Below are positions 8,232 through 18,300 of a DNA stretch of 64,000 nt, in pieces. A program made the position numbers and the translations under genes. The notes below the pieces were generated by a model. That model made no database searches, was not told the origin of the DNA, and saw only the letters and a program-made list of their open reading frames with translations. Source of the stretch: a bacterium (GTDB taxonomy: Bacteria > Patescibacteriota > Saccharimonadia > Saccharimonadales > UBA4665); the NCBI GenBank assembly GCA_021811625.1, contig JAJZNU010000005.1, forward strand, positions 62,001-126,000, given 5' to 3'. Position 1 is the stretch's first letter, and each line of letters starts with the position of its first letter.

Positions 8232-10070
8232 TTATATTTTTTGGCGTTTTCGTTTCAGGGGGTCCAGTTCGCGCTTCCTCAACCTCAGGTGCGTAGGTGT
8301 AACCTCTAAGAGTTCGTCATTTTCTATAAAGTCCAGACATTGTTCCAGACTGAATACTACCGGCGGCGTCAACTGAACCGTTCCGTCAGAGGATTTACTG
8401 CGCATATTGGTCAGGTGTTTGGCTTTGCAGACGTTTATTTCCAGATCTTCGCTGCGGTTATTGAGCCCGATAATCTGTCCGGCATATACTTTTTCCGACG
8501 GTCCGACAAAAAGTGTCCCCCGGGACTCCGCAGTTTCCAGGGAATACGGCATAGTCACTCCGGTTTCGTAAGCAATGAGGGCCCCGTTACGAAGTTGCTT
8601 AAGAGATGGAGCGGTCGGTTCATAACCCACTACCAGAGTATTTAGCACGACCGTACCCTTAGTGGTGGTCATAAGCGTGCTTTTCAACCCCAAGACATTC
8701 CTGGTCGGCATTTCATACACTAGCTTTATGACGCCTTTGGATGCCGAGGCAAACTGTTCCTTAAGCTTGGCGCGTCTCTGTCCGAGTTCCATCTGCACGG
8801 CTCCGGCATATTCCCCGGGGATCTCTATAATTACTTCCTCGATTGGTTCATGTTCTACGCCCCCCTCTATCTTGGTAACAACACGGGGGCGGCCGACTTC
8901 AAATTCATAACCTTCGCGTCGCATAGTTTCAATAAGGACTCCAAGGTGCAATTCCCCCCGCCCCGAGACCGTGAAGCCTATACCGTCGTCTCTTACCCGC
9001 AAACCGACATTAACCTCCAGCTCTCTGAACAAACGTTCACCGATTTGGCGGCTAGTGGTAAAAGCACCTTCTAACCCCTTAAAAGGACTGGTATTGGGAC
9101 CGAGATAAATTTCTAGGGTGGGGGCTTCAACTTCAATCGTCGGTAGAGCGTCTGGCTTATCCGGATCGGCAATTGTTTCGCCTATTTTGGCCTCATCAAT
9201 GCCGGTCAGCTGCACGATATCGCCGGCGACAGCAACCGATTCTTCGATTCGATTTAGCCCTTGGCTGGCGTAAACGCTGCCGATCTTGCTCCTAGTGTAT
9301 GAACCGTCTTTCTTAATAAGGACGACGTTGTCCTCGGGATGGATTCGCCCTCTGGTGATCCTGCCTATGGCATACTTGCCTTTAAAGTTATCCCAGGCCA
9401 GCGCCGTAACCAGCATCTGAAAGGGGGCGTCCAGTTCTACTGATGGAGCGGGGACGACCGATATGATCGCCTCGAATATAGCGTCTAGGCCGGCAGCCGA
9501 ATTAAGCGGATCGGACGGCAAATCTTTCCAGGCCTTTCCCTCGCGACCAATCGCATAATAGACGGGGTAATGTAGTTGGTCTTCGTGGACGGCAAGTTCC
9601 AAGAAAAGATCCGCCAACTCGTCTTCAACCTCGGCAATCCTGGCGCCGGTCTTATCTATCTTATTAATGACCACGATAGGGCTAAGGTTGTTCTCGAGGG
9701 CTTTTTCGAGGACGAATTTAGTCTGAGGCATCGGTCCCTCGACGGCATCGACTATCAAAAGACAGCCGTCAGCCATATTTAGCGTCCGTTCCACTTCGCC
9801 GCTAAAATCGGCGTGGCCCGGTGTGTCGATAATATTGATCCGGTAATCCCCGTGCTGGACCGCGGTTACCTTAGCCGTAATAGTAATACCTCGCTCCCTT
9901 TCCTGATCCAGGCTGTCCATAATTAAAGTTTGACTCATCTCGGCCTGGTTATCACGAAACGTTTTGGATTGTTTTAATAGCCCGTCTATAAGTGTCGTTT
10001 TGCCATGGTCAACGTGAGCAATAACGGCAATGTTGCGGATCTTGGATGGGTCTTGCGGTATATTTTGCAT
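8232..10070 (-). CDS. typA: Translational GTPase TypA/BipA
   Basis: Ribosome-binding GTPase of the EF-G/LepA class, needed for stress and cold adaptation. From [26 protein letters not shown] it has 612 residues, the family norm; the ORF track adds 13 upstream residues from a TTG that I do not accept. G motifs are AHVDHGKTT (G1), RGIT (G2), DTPGHADF (G3) and NKID (G4). The EF-Tu-like domain 2, the EF-G domain III and V-like regions, and the TypA C-terminal domain ([24 protein letters not shown]) follow. GGG lies about 6-8 nt before the chosen ATG. It is monocistronic with its own promoter at 10137-10165. Confidence 0.96.
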   Translation of the reverse strand: MQNIPQDPSKIRNIAVIAHVDHGKTTLIDGLLKQSKTFRDNQAEMSQTLIMDSLDQERERGITITAKVTAVQHGDYRINIIDTPGHADFSGEVERTLNMADGCLLIVDAVEGPMPQTKFVLEKALENNLSPIVVINKIDKTGARIAEVEDELADLFLELAVHEDQLHYPVYYAIGREGKAWKDLPSDPLNSAAGLDAIFEAIISVVPAPSVELDAPFQMLVTALAWDNFKGKYAIGRITRGRIHPEDNVVLIKKDGSYTRSKIGSVYASQGLNRIEESVAVAGDIVQLTGIDEAKIGETIADPDKPDALPTIEVEAPTLEIYLGPNTSPFKGLEGAFTTSRQIGERLFRELEVNVGLRVRDDGIGFTVSGRGELHLGVLIETMRREGYEFEVGRPRVVTKIEGGVEHEPIEEVIIEIPGEYAGAVQMELGQRRAKLKEQFASASKGVIKLVYEMPTRNVLGLKSTLMTTTKGTVVLNTLVVGYEPTAPSLKQLRNGALIAYETGVTMPYSLETAESRGTLFVGPSEKVYAGQIIGLNNRSEDLEINVCKAKHLTNMRSKSSDGTVQLTPPVVFSLEQCLDFIENDELLEVTPTHLRLRKRELDPLKRKRQKI

Positions 10071-10136
10071 AATTTTTCCCTGGACGAGCCGAATAAAGCC
10101 CGCCATCAATTAATCTTAAAATATTTCCTCACTTAT

Positions 10137-10165
10137 ATTATGCCATAACCATAATTTATATACAA
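10137..10165 (-). promoter_or_regulatory. Promoter of typA
   Basis: On the minus strand TTGTAT, 17 nt, CATAAT, with TGG just before the -10 (extended -10 form). Predicted start about 10130, giving a leader of about 60 nt. Confidence 0.6.
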
Positions 10166-10269
10166 GTATTAGAACCTTCCGATGAATCACTCCCCAGGAT
10201 TTTTTGTAATCTTTCCTACTGCAGTTAAAGGGTAAAAGCGCTAAGTTGATAACAATAAAAGGAGGCCGA

Positions 10270-11046
10270 ATGCATAAACACGCACTTATATTGGTGGTAT
10301 CGGTACTCTTGATGGGGTTGGGTGCTTTCCATATCATTGCCAACCGGATAGGTTCTGAGAGCACCTCCGTCCCTCTTAAGACGACAGCTAGCGGCACAGA
10401 TGCTGCCGCACATCTATCCTCTGCCCCCAACCCCCCGACAAGAAACATTAACATAACGATCTATTATGACGAATACGGCTTTGACCCGAATATTTTAACC
10501 TTGCCTATTGGCACTAACGTTACTGTTGATAACATTTCCACTCGACAGCTTGAATTTAACTCCGTTCCTGAGCAAGCTCAGCAAAACTCCGCTCTAAATT
10601 TAGGGTTAATAGCCAGTGGCGCCACCAAACGGTTTCAGATAGCAAAAAGTGGCATTTGGCAGTTTGAGGGCAACAACGATCCGGAAACTCGTGGAGTTAT
10701 TTCCACTGGCAGCAAATTGTCCGTTAAACCTCAGATGCTCCCCGACGCCAGAATATCCTCAAACAAACTGGACATTGTTTACGACGATTACGGTTTTATG
10801 CCTAACGAGATATCCGTGCCGGTTGGGACGATAATAACGCTTACCAATGCCAGCACTAAGACGCAGCCTGGACCGACGCTATTCAAGCAGGGAGCCGGGA
10901 TGGGAGGAATAAATCCTGAACTGAATATCGGTGTACTGGAAAAACGACAGAGTAAGTCGTTCGTCGTAACAAACGCCGGATCGTGGTTGCTGCAAAATGC
11001 CTACCAACCTCACCAAAAAGCCTTTGTCCGAATCAACGTATATTAG
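10270..11046 (+). CDS. Secreted protein with two cupredoxin-like domains
   Basis: A 258-residue exported protein. I start it at ATG 10270, because AAAGGAGG lies directly upstream and the signal/anchor helix MHKHALILVVSVLLMGLGAFHII then begins at residue 1; the ORF track begins at an upstream TTG. After a Ser/Thr/Pro linker come two similar domains: ITIYYDEYGFDPNILTLPIG (about 65-150) and LDIVYDDYGFMPNEISVPVG (about 165-258). Both show the F-x-P-x-x-I-x-V-P-x-G-T-x-V cupredoxin strand pattern. I do not see the usual Cys-His-Met copper ligands, so they may be structural or bind something else. Convergent with the phosphoesterase gene, overlapping by 4 nt. Confidence 0.75.
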   Translation: MHKHALILVVSVLLMGLGAFHIIANRIGSESTSVPLKTTASGTDAAAHLSSAPNPPTRNINITIYYDEYGFDPNILTLPIGTNVTVDNISTRQLEFNSVPEQAQQNSALNLGLIASGATKRFQIAKSGIWQFEGNNDPETRGVISTGSKLSVKPQMLPDARISSNKLDIVYDDYGFMPNEISVPVGTIITLTNASTKTQPGPTLFKQGAGMGGINPELNIGVLEKRQSKSFVVTNAGSWLLQNAYQPHQKAFVRINVY

Positions 11047-11981
11047 CTATTTTTAAAGATGTCGTTTATGGGGGTGGCGGATTTATCGTTGGCGGTTAAA
11101 GCCGGCAGCCTCCAGTTGTTCTCGATAGTTCGAAGAAGTGAATAGTGGTTATAGTAGGTGTTGGTTCGAAAGCCATTTTTGACAGTGGGTCCAATGAAGA
11201 TGGCGGCTATGTGGTTATCGACAGAATTGCCTTCATCCCAGGTGATAACTATCAGCCAGTTACTGCCTCGAAGCCCGTTTGAACTAATAATCTTAGGAAC
11301 TTCTCTTGCCAACCACGCATCACCAGTCGATACCGGACAGTCGTGCATATCGTTGCAGAGATTTGGAGTAATAAAAGCAAAGTTAGGGGTGGTTGAGGGT
11401 CGGGATAAATCACTGGATAACTGGCTATATTGAACGACATGATCAGAACATCTAGTCGGATTGTTGATAATATCACCGTAGTATATAAACGGATTGTGTT
11501 TGGTGGCATAGAGTCCGCTGTTTAAGACGTAGCAGCTTGAGGGCATGCTTTCGGCGTACTCCTTCCAGCTCAATCCGGCTTTTTCCAGCTCGTCGGCCAA
11601 ATTGGTAACGTTCACCACACATCCGGCGCCGGGAGGATTGCAGTCAGTAGTAATACCGTCGGTTGAGCCACTCGTTAAAGCTAGATAATTGGGGAGGCTC
11701 GGATGAGTGACACCCCAATAATTAGTGGCCAGAGCGTATTTGTTTATCAGGGAATTAAGATATGGAGCCGCACTGTTTGAGAGGATATTCCCGATGGGAT
11801 TATTCTCTTCCATTATCACGAATATATGGCTCAAAGCGGGGGTATTAGTATGTGCCGGCACCGACAGCGGTTTTTTGGCAACTGAATAAGTCGGCGCAGC
11901 GGCAGGCCTGGTAAAAAAGAATGCTAAAAGAAGAGCTATTACCGCCCCAACTACACTAAATCCAATAATATATCGCTTCAT
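11043..11981 (-). CDS. Exported phosphoesterase (PF04185-type, alkaline phosphatase fold)
   Basis: A 312-residue protein with an N-terminal signal/anchor (MKRYIIGFSVVGAVIALLLAFFFT). The core matches the phosphoesterase family that includes phospholipase C and acid phosphatases: HIFVIMEENNPIGNIL (metal-binding E-E-N), THPSLPNYLALTSGS (the H-P-S-x-P-N-Y nucleophile region), NLADELEKAGLSWKEYAE, and late metal ligands in VITWDEG and HYSLLRTIE. It probably acts outside the membrane on phosphate esters; the substrate is unknown. It contains several cysteines that could form disulfides. Single gene, divergent from rarA. Confidence 0.87.
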   Translation of the reverse strand: MKRYIIGFSVVGAVIALLLAFFFTRPAAAPTYSVAKKPLSVPAHTNTPALSHIFVIMEENNPIGNILSNSAAPYLNSLINKYALATNYWGVTHPSLPNYLALTSGSTDGITTDCNPPGAGCVVNVTNLADELEKAGLSWKEYAESMPSSCYVLNSGLYATKHNPFIYYGDIINNPTRCSDHVVQYSQLSSDLSRPSTTPNFAFITPNLCNDMHDCPVSTGDAWLAREVPKIISSNGLRGSNWLIVITWDEGNSVDNHIAAIFIGPTVKNGFRTNTYYNHYSLLRTIENNWRLPALTANDKSATPINDIFKNS

Positions 11982-12055
11982 AAAAGTGAGTTTACAACAT
12001 ACCGGGAAGTCTAGTTGTCAAAAATCTTCCATTAGTGCTTTATTTACAATTTGCT

Positions 12056-13285
12056 ATGAGCGTACCTGCTAATCACTCCTCGACGCGCTATAGTATAGGT
12101 GTGAGCAGTGAACCACTCGCCGAAAGGCAAAGACCCACCAGTTTAGAAGAAATCGTCGGGCAAAAACACCTTGTCGGCGCCGGGAAGATAATATCCGAGA
12201 TGGTCAAGCGCGGAACTCTCGCCAGCCTTATTCTGTGGGGGCCTCCTGGCAGCGGCAAAACGACCCTGGCTAGGATTATCGCTCATGAAACCGGTGCTGA
12301 GTTTATCGAGTTGAGTGCCGTTTCGGCCGCCAAAGCCGACGTCGTCAAAGTCGTTGAACTTGCAAAACAGAATAAAAGACTCGGCCAAGATACCATTTTA
12401 TTCGTCGATGAGATTCATCGGTTTAATAAAGCTCAGCAAGATGCTTTTCTCCCTTATGTCGAAAACGGTACCATCACCCTTATTGGGGCCACCACCGAGA
12501 ACCCCAGTTTTGAAGTTATTAATCCCCTCCTCTCCAGAAGCCGCGTTGTAGTCCTCGAGCCCCTGTCCAGAAGTGAGATAGTCCAGATCGTATCCCGAGC
12601 GGCTAAAAGCGAGGGATATAACGCCAAGCGACTGCCTAAGGCCAGCGTAGAACTTTTGGCAGAACTCTCCGGAGGCGACGCGAGGGTGGCTCTCGGTAAT
12701 CTTGAACTGGCCGCCAGCTTGACAAGCGGGGTTATTACTGCCGAGATAATCAAAGAGGCCGCCCAGAAGCGTCTGCCGGGATATGACAAAAAAGGCGAAA
12801 ATCACTTTAATCTCATCAGCGCTTTTATAAAATCGATGCGTGGCAGCGACGCCAATGCGGCATTGTATTATCTTGCCAGAATGCTAGAGGGCGGCGAGGA
12901 TCCTAAATTTATTGCCCGTCGGATGATCATTTTCGCTAGTGAAGACGTCGGCTTAGCGGCGTCGGCGGCACTTAATTTAGCCATTGCCACTTTCGAGGCC
13001 GTCGAAAGAATCGGATTGCCGGAGTGCCGCTATAATCTCTTTCATTGTGCTACGGTACTAGCTAAAACCGCCAAATCGCGAGCCATCGCCGATGCTATGG
13101 CTGCTGCCCAAGAAGCGGCCAGAACCTATCCTGATCTGCCGGTACCGCTCCCCTTAAGGAACGCTCCGACTAAATTAATGAAAGATCTGGGATACGGCAA
13201 GCTTGATGCGCAGTTAGCCAGCAAGACATCGTTTATGCCACCCGAGCTGGAAAAGGTTAATTTTTTTAGACTAGAGAAAAGGTAG
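12056..13285 (+). CDS. rarA: Replication-associated recombination AAA+ ATPase RarA (MgsA)
   Basis: Clamp-loader-like AAA+ ATPase acting at stalled forks. I place the start at ATG 12056 (409 residues) rather than the GTG at 12035: a TACAAT -10 box at 12045-12050 would put the transcript start at about this ATG, so the mRNA is probably leaderless. Walker A is GPPGSGKTT, Walker B is ILFVDEIHRFNKAQQD, sensor 1 is LIGATTENPSFE, and the C-terminal RarA domains follow (GEDPKFIARRMIIFASEDVGLA, with LRNAPTKLMKDLGYG near the end). Length and motifs are typical. Its neighbours are unrelated. Confidence 0.95.
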   Translation: MSVPANHSSTRYSIGVSSEPLAERQRPTSLEEIVGQKHLVGAGKIISEMVKRGTLASLILWGPPGSGKTTLARIIAHETGAEFIELSAVSAAKADVVKVVELAKQNKRLGQDTILFVDEIHRFNKAQQDAFLPYVENGTITLIGATTENPSFEVINPLLSRSRVVVLEPLSRSEIVQIVSRAAKSEGYNAKRLPKASVELLAELSGGDARVALGNLELAASLTSGVITAEIIKEAAQKRLPGYDKKGENHFNLISAFIKSMRGSDANAALYYLARMLEGGEDPKFIARRMIIFASEDVGLAASAALNLAIATFEAVERIGLPECRYNLFHCATVLAKTAKSRAIADAMAAAQEAARTYPDLPVPLPLRNAPTKLMKDLGYGKLDAQLASKTSFMPPELEKVNFFRLEKR

Positions 13286-13292
13286 GTTATTT

Positions 13293-14531
13293 TTACTCGT
13301 GGCGCAGCGCATCGATCGGGTTGATCCTCGCTGCTCTGCTCGATGGGTACAGGGCCACCACCCAACCGATCAGCGCCACAAAAGCAATTGTTATAAATAA
13401 CAGTAGGGGTGTTATCAAGAAAGCATGTATAGAGCTCTGGACCCCATGCAGTCCCGCGTAATGGGTTAGGACTATATCTATCACCGTTCCCAACAACCAG
13501 GCCGCGAACAAACCTCCCAGCCCTCCGATCGCCGCCAAAAGGAGTGATTCAAAAATCATGAGACGGCGGACATCGGCCTTTCTGGCCCCCATAGTTATTA
13601 ATAGTCCGATTTCGCTAGTTCGCTCGAGCAGGGATATGGTCAGTGTATTAAACATACCCAGCGAGGCAATTATCAAACCGATACCGCCGAAACCGATGAC
13701 AACGAAAGTAAATATAGTAAAGATGTTATTAATTTCACTGAGAGTATCCAGCGGCGAGGCGGTGGTTAGCCCCAACCCGGCGATCTGCGACCTAAGAGTG
13801 GGGACATTGAGCCGATTGTCGGCGACCACTTTTACCTGACCATAGTTGTCGTCGCCCATCGCTCGAAGCGGAGCGCTGCTCATGTACACGGCAATACCCG
13901 ACCCTATATCGGCAGCGCCAGAAATGGTCAGTGTATCTTTAAATGGCTTAACACTTGTCCCGTCAGCCGACGATATCGTAGCCGATAAAACGAGCTGTTT
14001 ACCGATGGCATTTTTGGCCGATGACTCTCCTATCAGGCTCAATAAAGAAGTACTAATAACTGCCGATTTATCGCTGATCTTGGAGTTTCCCTCGGTGAAT
14101 TTTAATGCACTGAGGTTAACATAGGTTGTGTTAGTGGCGTATACCACGACGTCGGTCAACGAGCCATCCGCAGAAACTTTGCCCGGCAGAATGAAGGCCG
14201 GCGCCACTTGAGTGACGTGAGCGAAGCTGCTCATCTTGTTGATTCGGGCATCGTCAAGCGGAACAATCGCTGAGTTGGGCGTGGTCACATCTATAGCTTT
14301 GACCGACCGCGACCCGATAACTTGCTGGTCGACAACATTCCTGAGACCTAGCGCCAGAGACACCAAAAAGACAATCGCCCCTATCCCGATGACTATTCCA
14401 GTGATGGTCAAAAATGAACGTAATTTTTTGGCAAACAGATTTTTTAGGGCTATATAGGCCAGGATTCTAGGAAGTATGGCCGACCTTAAATGTTGCTTAT
14501 GATGAAACAGTGGTAATTTATTACGCATCAC
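13293..14531 (-). CDS. MacB/FtsX-type ABC transporter permease
   Basis: A 412-residue permease with the MacB-like layout: a first membrane helix after a basic N-terminus (LRSFLTITGIVIGIGAIVFLVSLALGL), a large extracellular domain (about residues 70-275), then three C-terminal helices ending in VALYPSSRAARINPIDALRHE, the conserved FtsX-family tail. Starts are GTG 14531 or ATG 14528; the stop of the ATPase gene is only 3 nt away, so translation is coupled. With its partner it would form a mechanotransmission-type ABC system for export or envelope work; the cargo is unknown. Confidence 0.9.
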   Translation of the reverse strand: MMRNKLPLFHHKQHLRSAILPRILAYIALKNLFAKKLRSFLTITGIVIGIGAIVFLVSLALGLRNVVDQQVIGSRSVKAIDVTTPNSAIVPLDDARINKMSSFAHVTQVAPAFILPGKVSADGSLTDVVVYATNTTYVNLSALKFTEGNSKISDKSAVISTSLLSLIGESSAKNAIGKQLVLSATISSADGTSVKPFKDTLTISGAADIGSGIAVYMSSAPLRAMGDDNYGQVKVVADNRLNVPTLRSQIAGLGLTTASPLDTLSEINNIFTIFTFVVIGFGGIGLIIASLGMFNTLTISLLERTSEIGLLITMGARKADVRRLMIFESLLLAAIGGLGGLFAAWLLGTVIDIVLTHYAGLHGVQSSIHAFLITPLLLFITIAFVALIGWVVALYPSSRAARINPIDALRHE

Positions 14532-14534
14532 CAG

Positions 14535-15302
14535 CTAACCTCTCCCGCCCTGCATTTGAGTTAGACTCTCTATTTGCGATTTGAGTGAGTTTAGAATTTC
14601 CTCGGGCATCTTCTCCCCCTTTGTCGCTTCTGCTAAATACCCATCATGAACGTATAGCTGCTTGTCTGACAGGGGCAAATATTCTATGTTGTGCGTCACT
14701 AGGACTACCGTGCGTTTTAGATCCTTTTGTATCGACAGTAGTAGATTAATAATCATGTCGCCGCTTTTGGAATCGAGGTTACCGGTTGGCTCGTCGGCTA
14801 GAATTAGCTCCTTGCCGGCGGCCAGGGCGCGAGCCATAGATACTCTTTGCTGCTGACCCCCGGATAGAACGGTCGGCAGCCGTTCGGCAAAGTCTTTCAT
14901 ACCGACTCTATCAAGGCTTTCGGTTGCTATCAACCGGGCAGATTTTCTATCTTTCCCGCCAAGGTATAAAGGAATTGCCACATTCTCAAGGACATTTAGA
15001 CTTTTAATCCAATAGTTCTGCTGGTGAACGATACCCATCGTTTGAGCGCGGAAGTGCGACCGTCTGTCGGCGTCCATGCTATAAAGATCATGACCGTCAA
15101 TGATCAGATTACCCTTACTCGGTGGCTCCAACCCAGAAATTACATTCATTAATGTCGTTTTACCGCTGCCGGAGGGACCGAATATTATAGTCAGGCTTCC
15201 TCTGGGAATATGGAAATTAATGTCGTGAAGAACGTCCACAACACCCCCTTTAGTGGCAAACTTTTTGTCCACCCCTCGACACGTAATAAGTGACTCAGCC
15301 AT
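14535..15302 (-). CDS. ABC transporter ATP-binding protein (LolD/MacB-type)
   Basis: A 255-residue ATPase that pairs with the permease just downstream. Walker A GPSGSGKTT, Q-loop in MGIVHQQNYW, ABC signature LSGGQQQR, Walker B LILADEPTGNLD and the H-loop VLVTHN are all intact. The EPTGNLDS wording is typical of the LolD/FtsE/MacB class. First gene of a two-gene operon. The start ATG has AGGA immediately upstream and GGGAG slightly farther. Confidence 0.94.
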   Translation of the reverse strand: MAESLITCRGVDKKFATKGGVVDVLHDINFHIPRGSLTIIFGPSGSGKTTLMNVISGLEPPSKGNLIIDGHDLYSMDADRRSHFRAQTMGIVHQQNYWIKSLNVLENVAIPLYLGGKDRKSARLIATESLDRVGMKDFAERLPTVLSGGQQQRVSMARALAAGKELILADEPTGNLDSKSGDMIINLLLSIQKDLKRTVVLVTHNIEYLPLSDKQLYVHDGYLAEATKGEKMPEEILNSLKSQIESLTQMQGGRG

Positions 15303-15368
15303 TCCTGTAACTCCCGGTCAGTCCGCTTACGCTTATATTGAAGTCAGTGTAGATTATCATAGGTTTTT

Positions 15369-18300
15369 CTACAATCCAAACACGGCCTGCAGGGCATTAA
15401 AGACAATAGACAGTGCACTGTCGGTGGCCTGACCGACAATGGTGGTTTGGTTGGCTGAGACGCCTACATTACCGGCTTCGTCCACGGATAGGGCTTGCAG
15501 ATGGAAGACTTCGGAAGTAGGCAGATTGGATATGACGACTACGTGGTTGGTGACCAAGGTGGTGTCTTCGGCTGTTTTGGAAGAATAGCCACCGCTACTG
15601 CCCTGTCCGTAAGCCACCTGAGAGGTGCCTGGTTTGTCGGTTTTCCAAGAGACAATAATCTGTCCGCTGGCTGAAGCGCCGGTACCGCGAATGCTAGGCT
15701 GAACAACTACCGAGGAGACTATTGGCGGACGAGTATCGAGACCGGTGTGGAAGACTTGAAGGTCGGACGTCGCAATATTACCCAGACTATCCTGTGAGGT
15801 AGCCGTTATCTGGTAGGGGGTATTGTAGTTCAGGTTCTCGATGGTCATTAGATGGCTGGTAGTCATGGCCGGGTCGATGGCAGAGAGACCGGAGGAGAGT
15901 GGTTGTCCTTGGAGAGAGTAGGTTATCTGAGAGGTGGTGGGCACATTAGTGGTCCAACTAATCTGCTCGGTGCCGGTTAGGGCTCCGGGGACGGGTTGAA
16001 ACGATACGTTGGTGATGGCGGGAGCTGGGGGGGTGGAGAAGGAGAATATAGTTTGATCATATTCATTTCCTTGAGCATCGAATGGATTAACTTTAAAAGT
16101 GTAGGTTGTACCAGACATCAGGCCGCTGATTGGCACGGTGTATGTGGATAAGCTTGGAGAGGTATTAAGTAGCTGTGTATTTGCAAAGCTACCGTTAGGA
16201 CCATAATACAATTTAGCTTGACTAGCATTGTTGGTCGTGAAGGTTATGGAGGCATCGTGTAAATTTATTCCGGTGACCACAACGTTACTGACGGTTGGAG
16301 CCGGTAAGGTAGTAAATTCGTATTCTAATGAAGTACCGGTATTGCCGTCTTCGTCAGTCCATAGTGCACGGTAGTAGTAGGTGGTGCCGGCATTTAAATT
16401 ATTTAAGGTTAGATCATGCGACACTACTTGGTCGGTATTGGCAGCCGCTGTTGGTAAATAATGATTTGAGGACAGGCCATACTCTACACTACTGTTGCTA
16501 GTTCTATCCGTAGTCCAAGTTATATTGGCACTACGAGTACTCACTGACGTGACTGGCCCCGCCAGAAGATTCGCCGGTTGTGTAAACTTCCCGGTCGGGT
16601 ACATGCTTACCGGGTCAGTAAAGGCTCCGCAGTTGTTGGCACTGTCGCAGGCTTCTATCTTGTAGTAGTAAGTTTCTTGGTTTAGTCCCGTATCGACATA
16701 ACTGGCGCCGGCCGTTGAGGCAATGGAGGAGTAGTTAATCCCGTCGGTCGATCGGTAAACCCGGTACGTAGCAATACCGGCACCTACTGTCGAAGGCTGC
16801 TCCCAGGATAGGGCCAGCTTCCATAAGCTGCTAGCTTTTACGGATATGTCGGCAATATTAACGTTTAGCGGCACCCCGGGGGCTGGGGTATTGGCGGTGA
16901 AGGTGGTGCTGGCGGCCGTAGCGTAGTTAATATTGCCGGCTTCATCCTTGGCGACTACGTACATGGTATTGTCGCCTGGCTCGGTAGCATAGGCGCCGGC
17001 GCTGAGGGATGTTTGACCGGCAGCAGTAAAGGTACAGTTCGTTGAAGTCGGCAGGACATTGACGCTGTAACAGTAAGTAATATTGGCGGCACTACCCTGG
17101 AAGCTGGCCGGAGCCAACCAGGAGAACCCGAAAGAATTGGTGGTATTGACGGCAGGCGTGGCGGTTAAGTTCTGCGGGCTGGACGGCGAGGTGGTATTAA
17201 TCTTAATGACTGCCGTGGTGTAGGCGGTAGAAACATTACCGGCGTTGTCCCAGGTTCTAAAGTAGACTATGTTATCTCCCTCGTTTAAGTTGGCGTAGTC
17301 GGGAATAGGAACCGTGGTGTAGGAACCGTTGTTGGGGAGTAAGTCAGTGGCGTCCTGAGTACCGGTGTGGTTGGCGCCATACCAGATACCGGTAGAGCCA
17401 ATCCGGTACTGTAGACCGGCTACTCCCGAATCAGCATCGCTCGCAGCATCTGAACCGGTCGTGGGCCAAGTTAAGTCAACGCTCTTGCTCGATACAAACT
17501 CGGACGGCGCACTGACAAAAGCCGGATTGGTGGGGGGAGTATTGTCATAGAGGAACTCGAACTGGGCCGGAGAGCCAGTGTAGACATTGTCGGCATTATC
17601 TATTGCCACGATGTTTAGATAGTAAGGGCTGGTGGAAGTAGTCAGGGGCGTACCGATCATTCCGGAGGTGGATAGATCAATGGATGTCGTACTAACGGCA
17701 AACTGGCAGGCGCCATTGGTATTAACAGGACTGGTACCCAGGTAACCCTTGGTGGTAATTGGGTTACCGGTCGGGTCCTGGCCTAAGTAGAGGCAATAGC
17801 CTAGAATGCCCGATCCACCGGTATTATCTGCACCGGCAGTCCAGGTAGCATAAGGATCGGTGTTAATCCACTGGCCGCTAGTTATGGAAGGGCCGCCGTT
17901 ACTTTTGTACATGAGAATGTTAGAGGCGTTGACGGGAGGGGGTGTAGTGTCAGAGGGAGAGTAGTCAATGGCAATAGATGTCAGTGTTGGCGTTGCCGCA
18001 CCGTTTGAGGTGAAAGATACCTCGTACTGCACGTACTGGCTTTTGTTTGGGGCGCAGGTAGAGGTGATGGCACCCCCCGAAGCAATGGCAGAACAGGAAG
18101 TAAATGCCGGGGCATCGGAAAGATCGGGTTGGTTGCCGGATCGTACCAGAACGCTGACTCCCGTGCCGGAGGGAACGGTAGCGGCATAGGTCAGGGTGGC
18201 CCAGTTTTCGGGGAGAGTGGAGTTATATATATTGGAGACCAGGGTACCGGAGGTGGGATAGTAACCCTGCGCACTCCCAAAAGTTGAAAATGTATTATTC

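Noticed and set aside
7894-8376. 160-aa plus-strand ORF
   Set aside because: Lies over the minus-strand membrane protein gene, which has AAGGAGG and hydrophobic segments, and over the end of typA; no family resemblance.
10071-10109. Longer TypA N-terminus from a TTG start
   Set aside because: The 13 extra residues are not part of the family; MQNIPQ gives the normal length.
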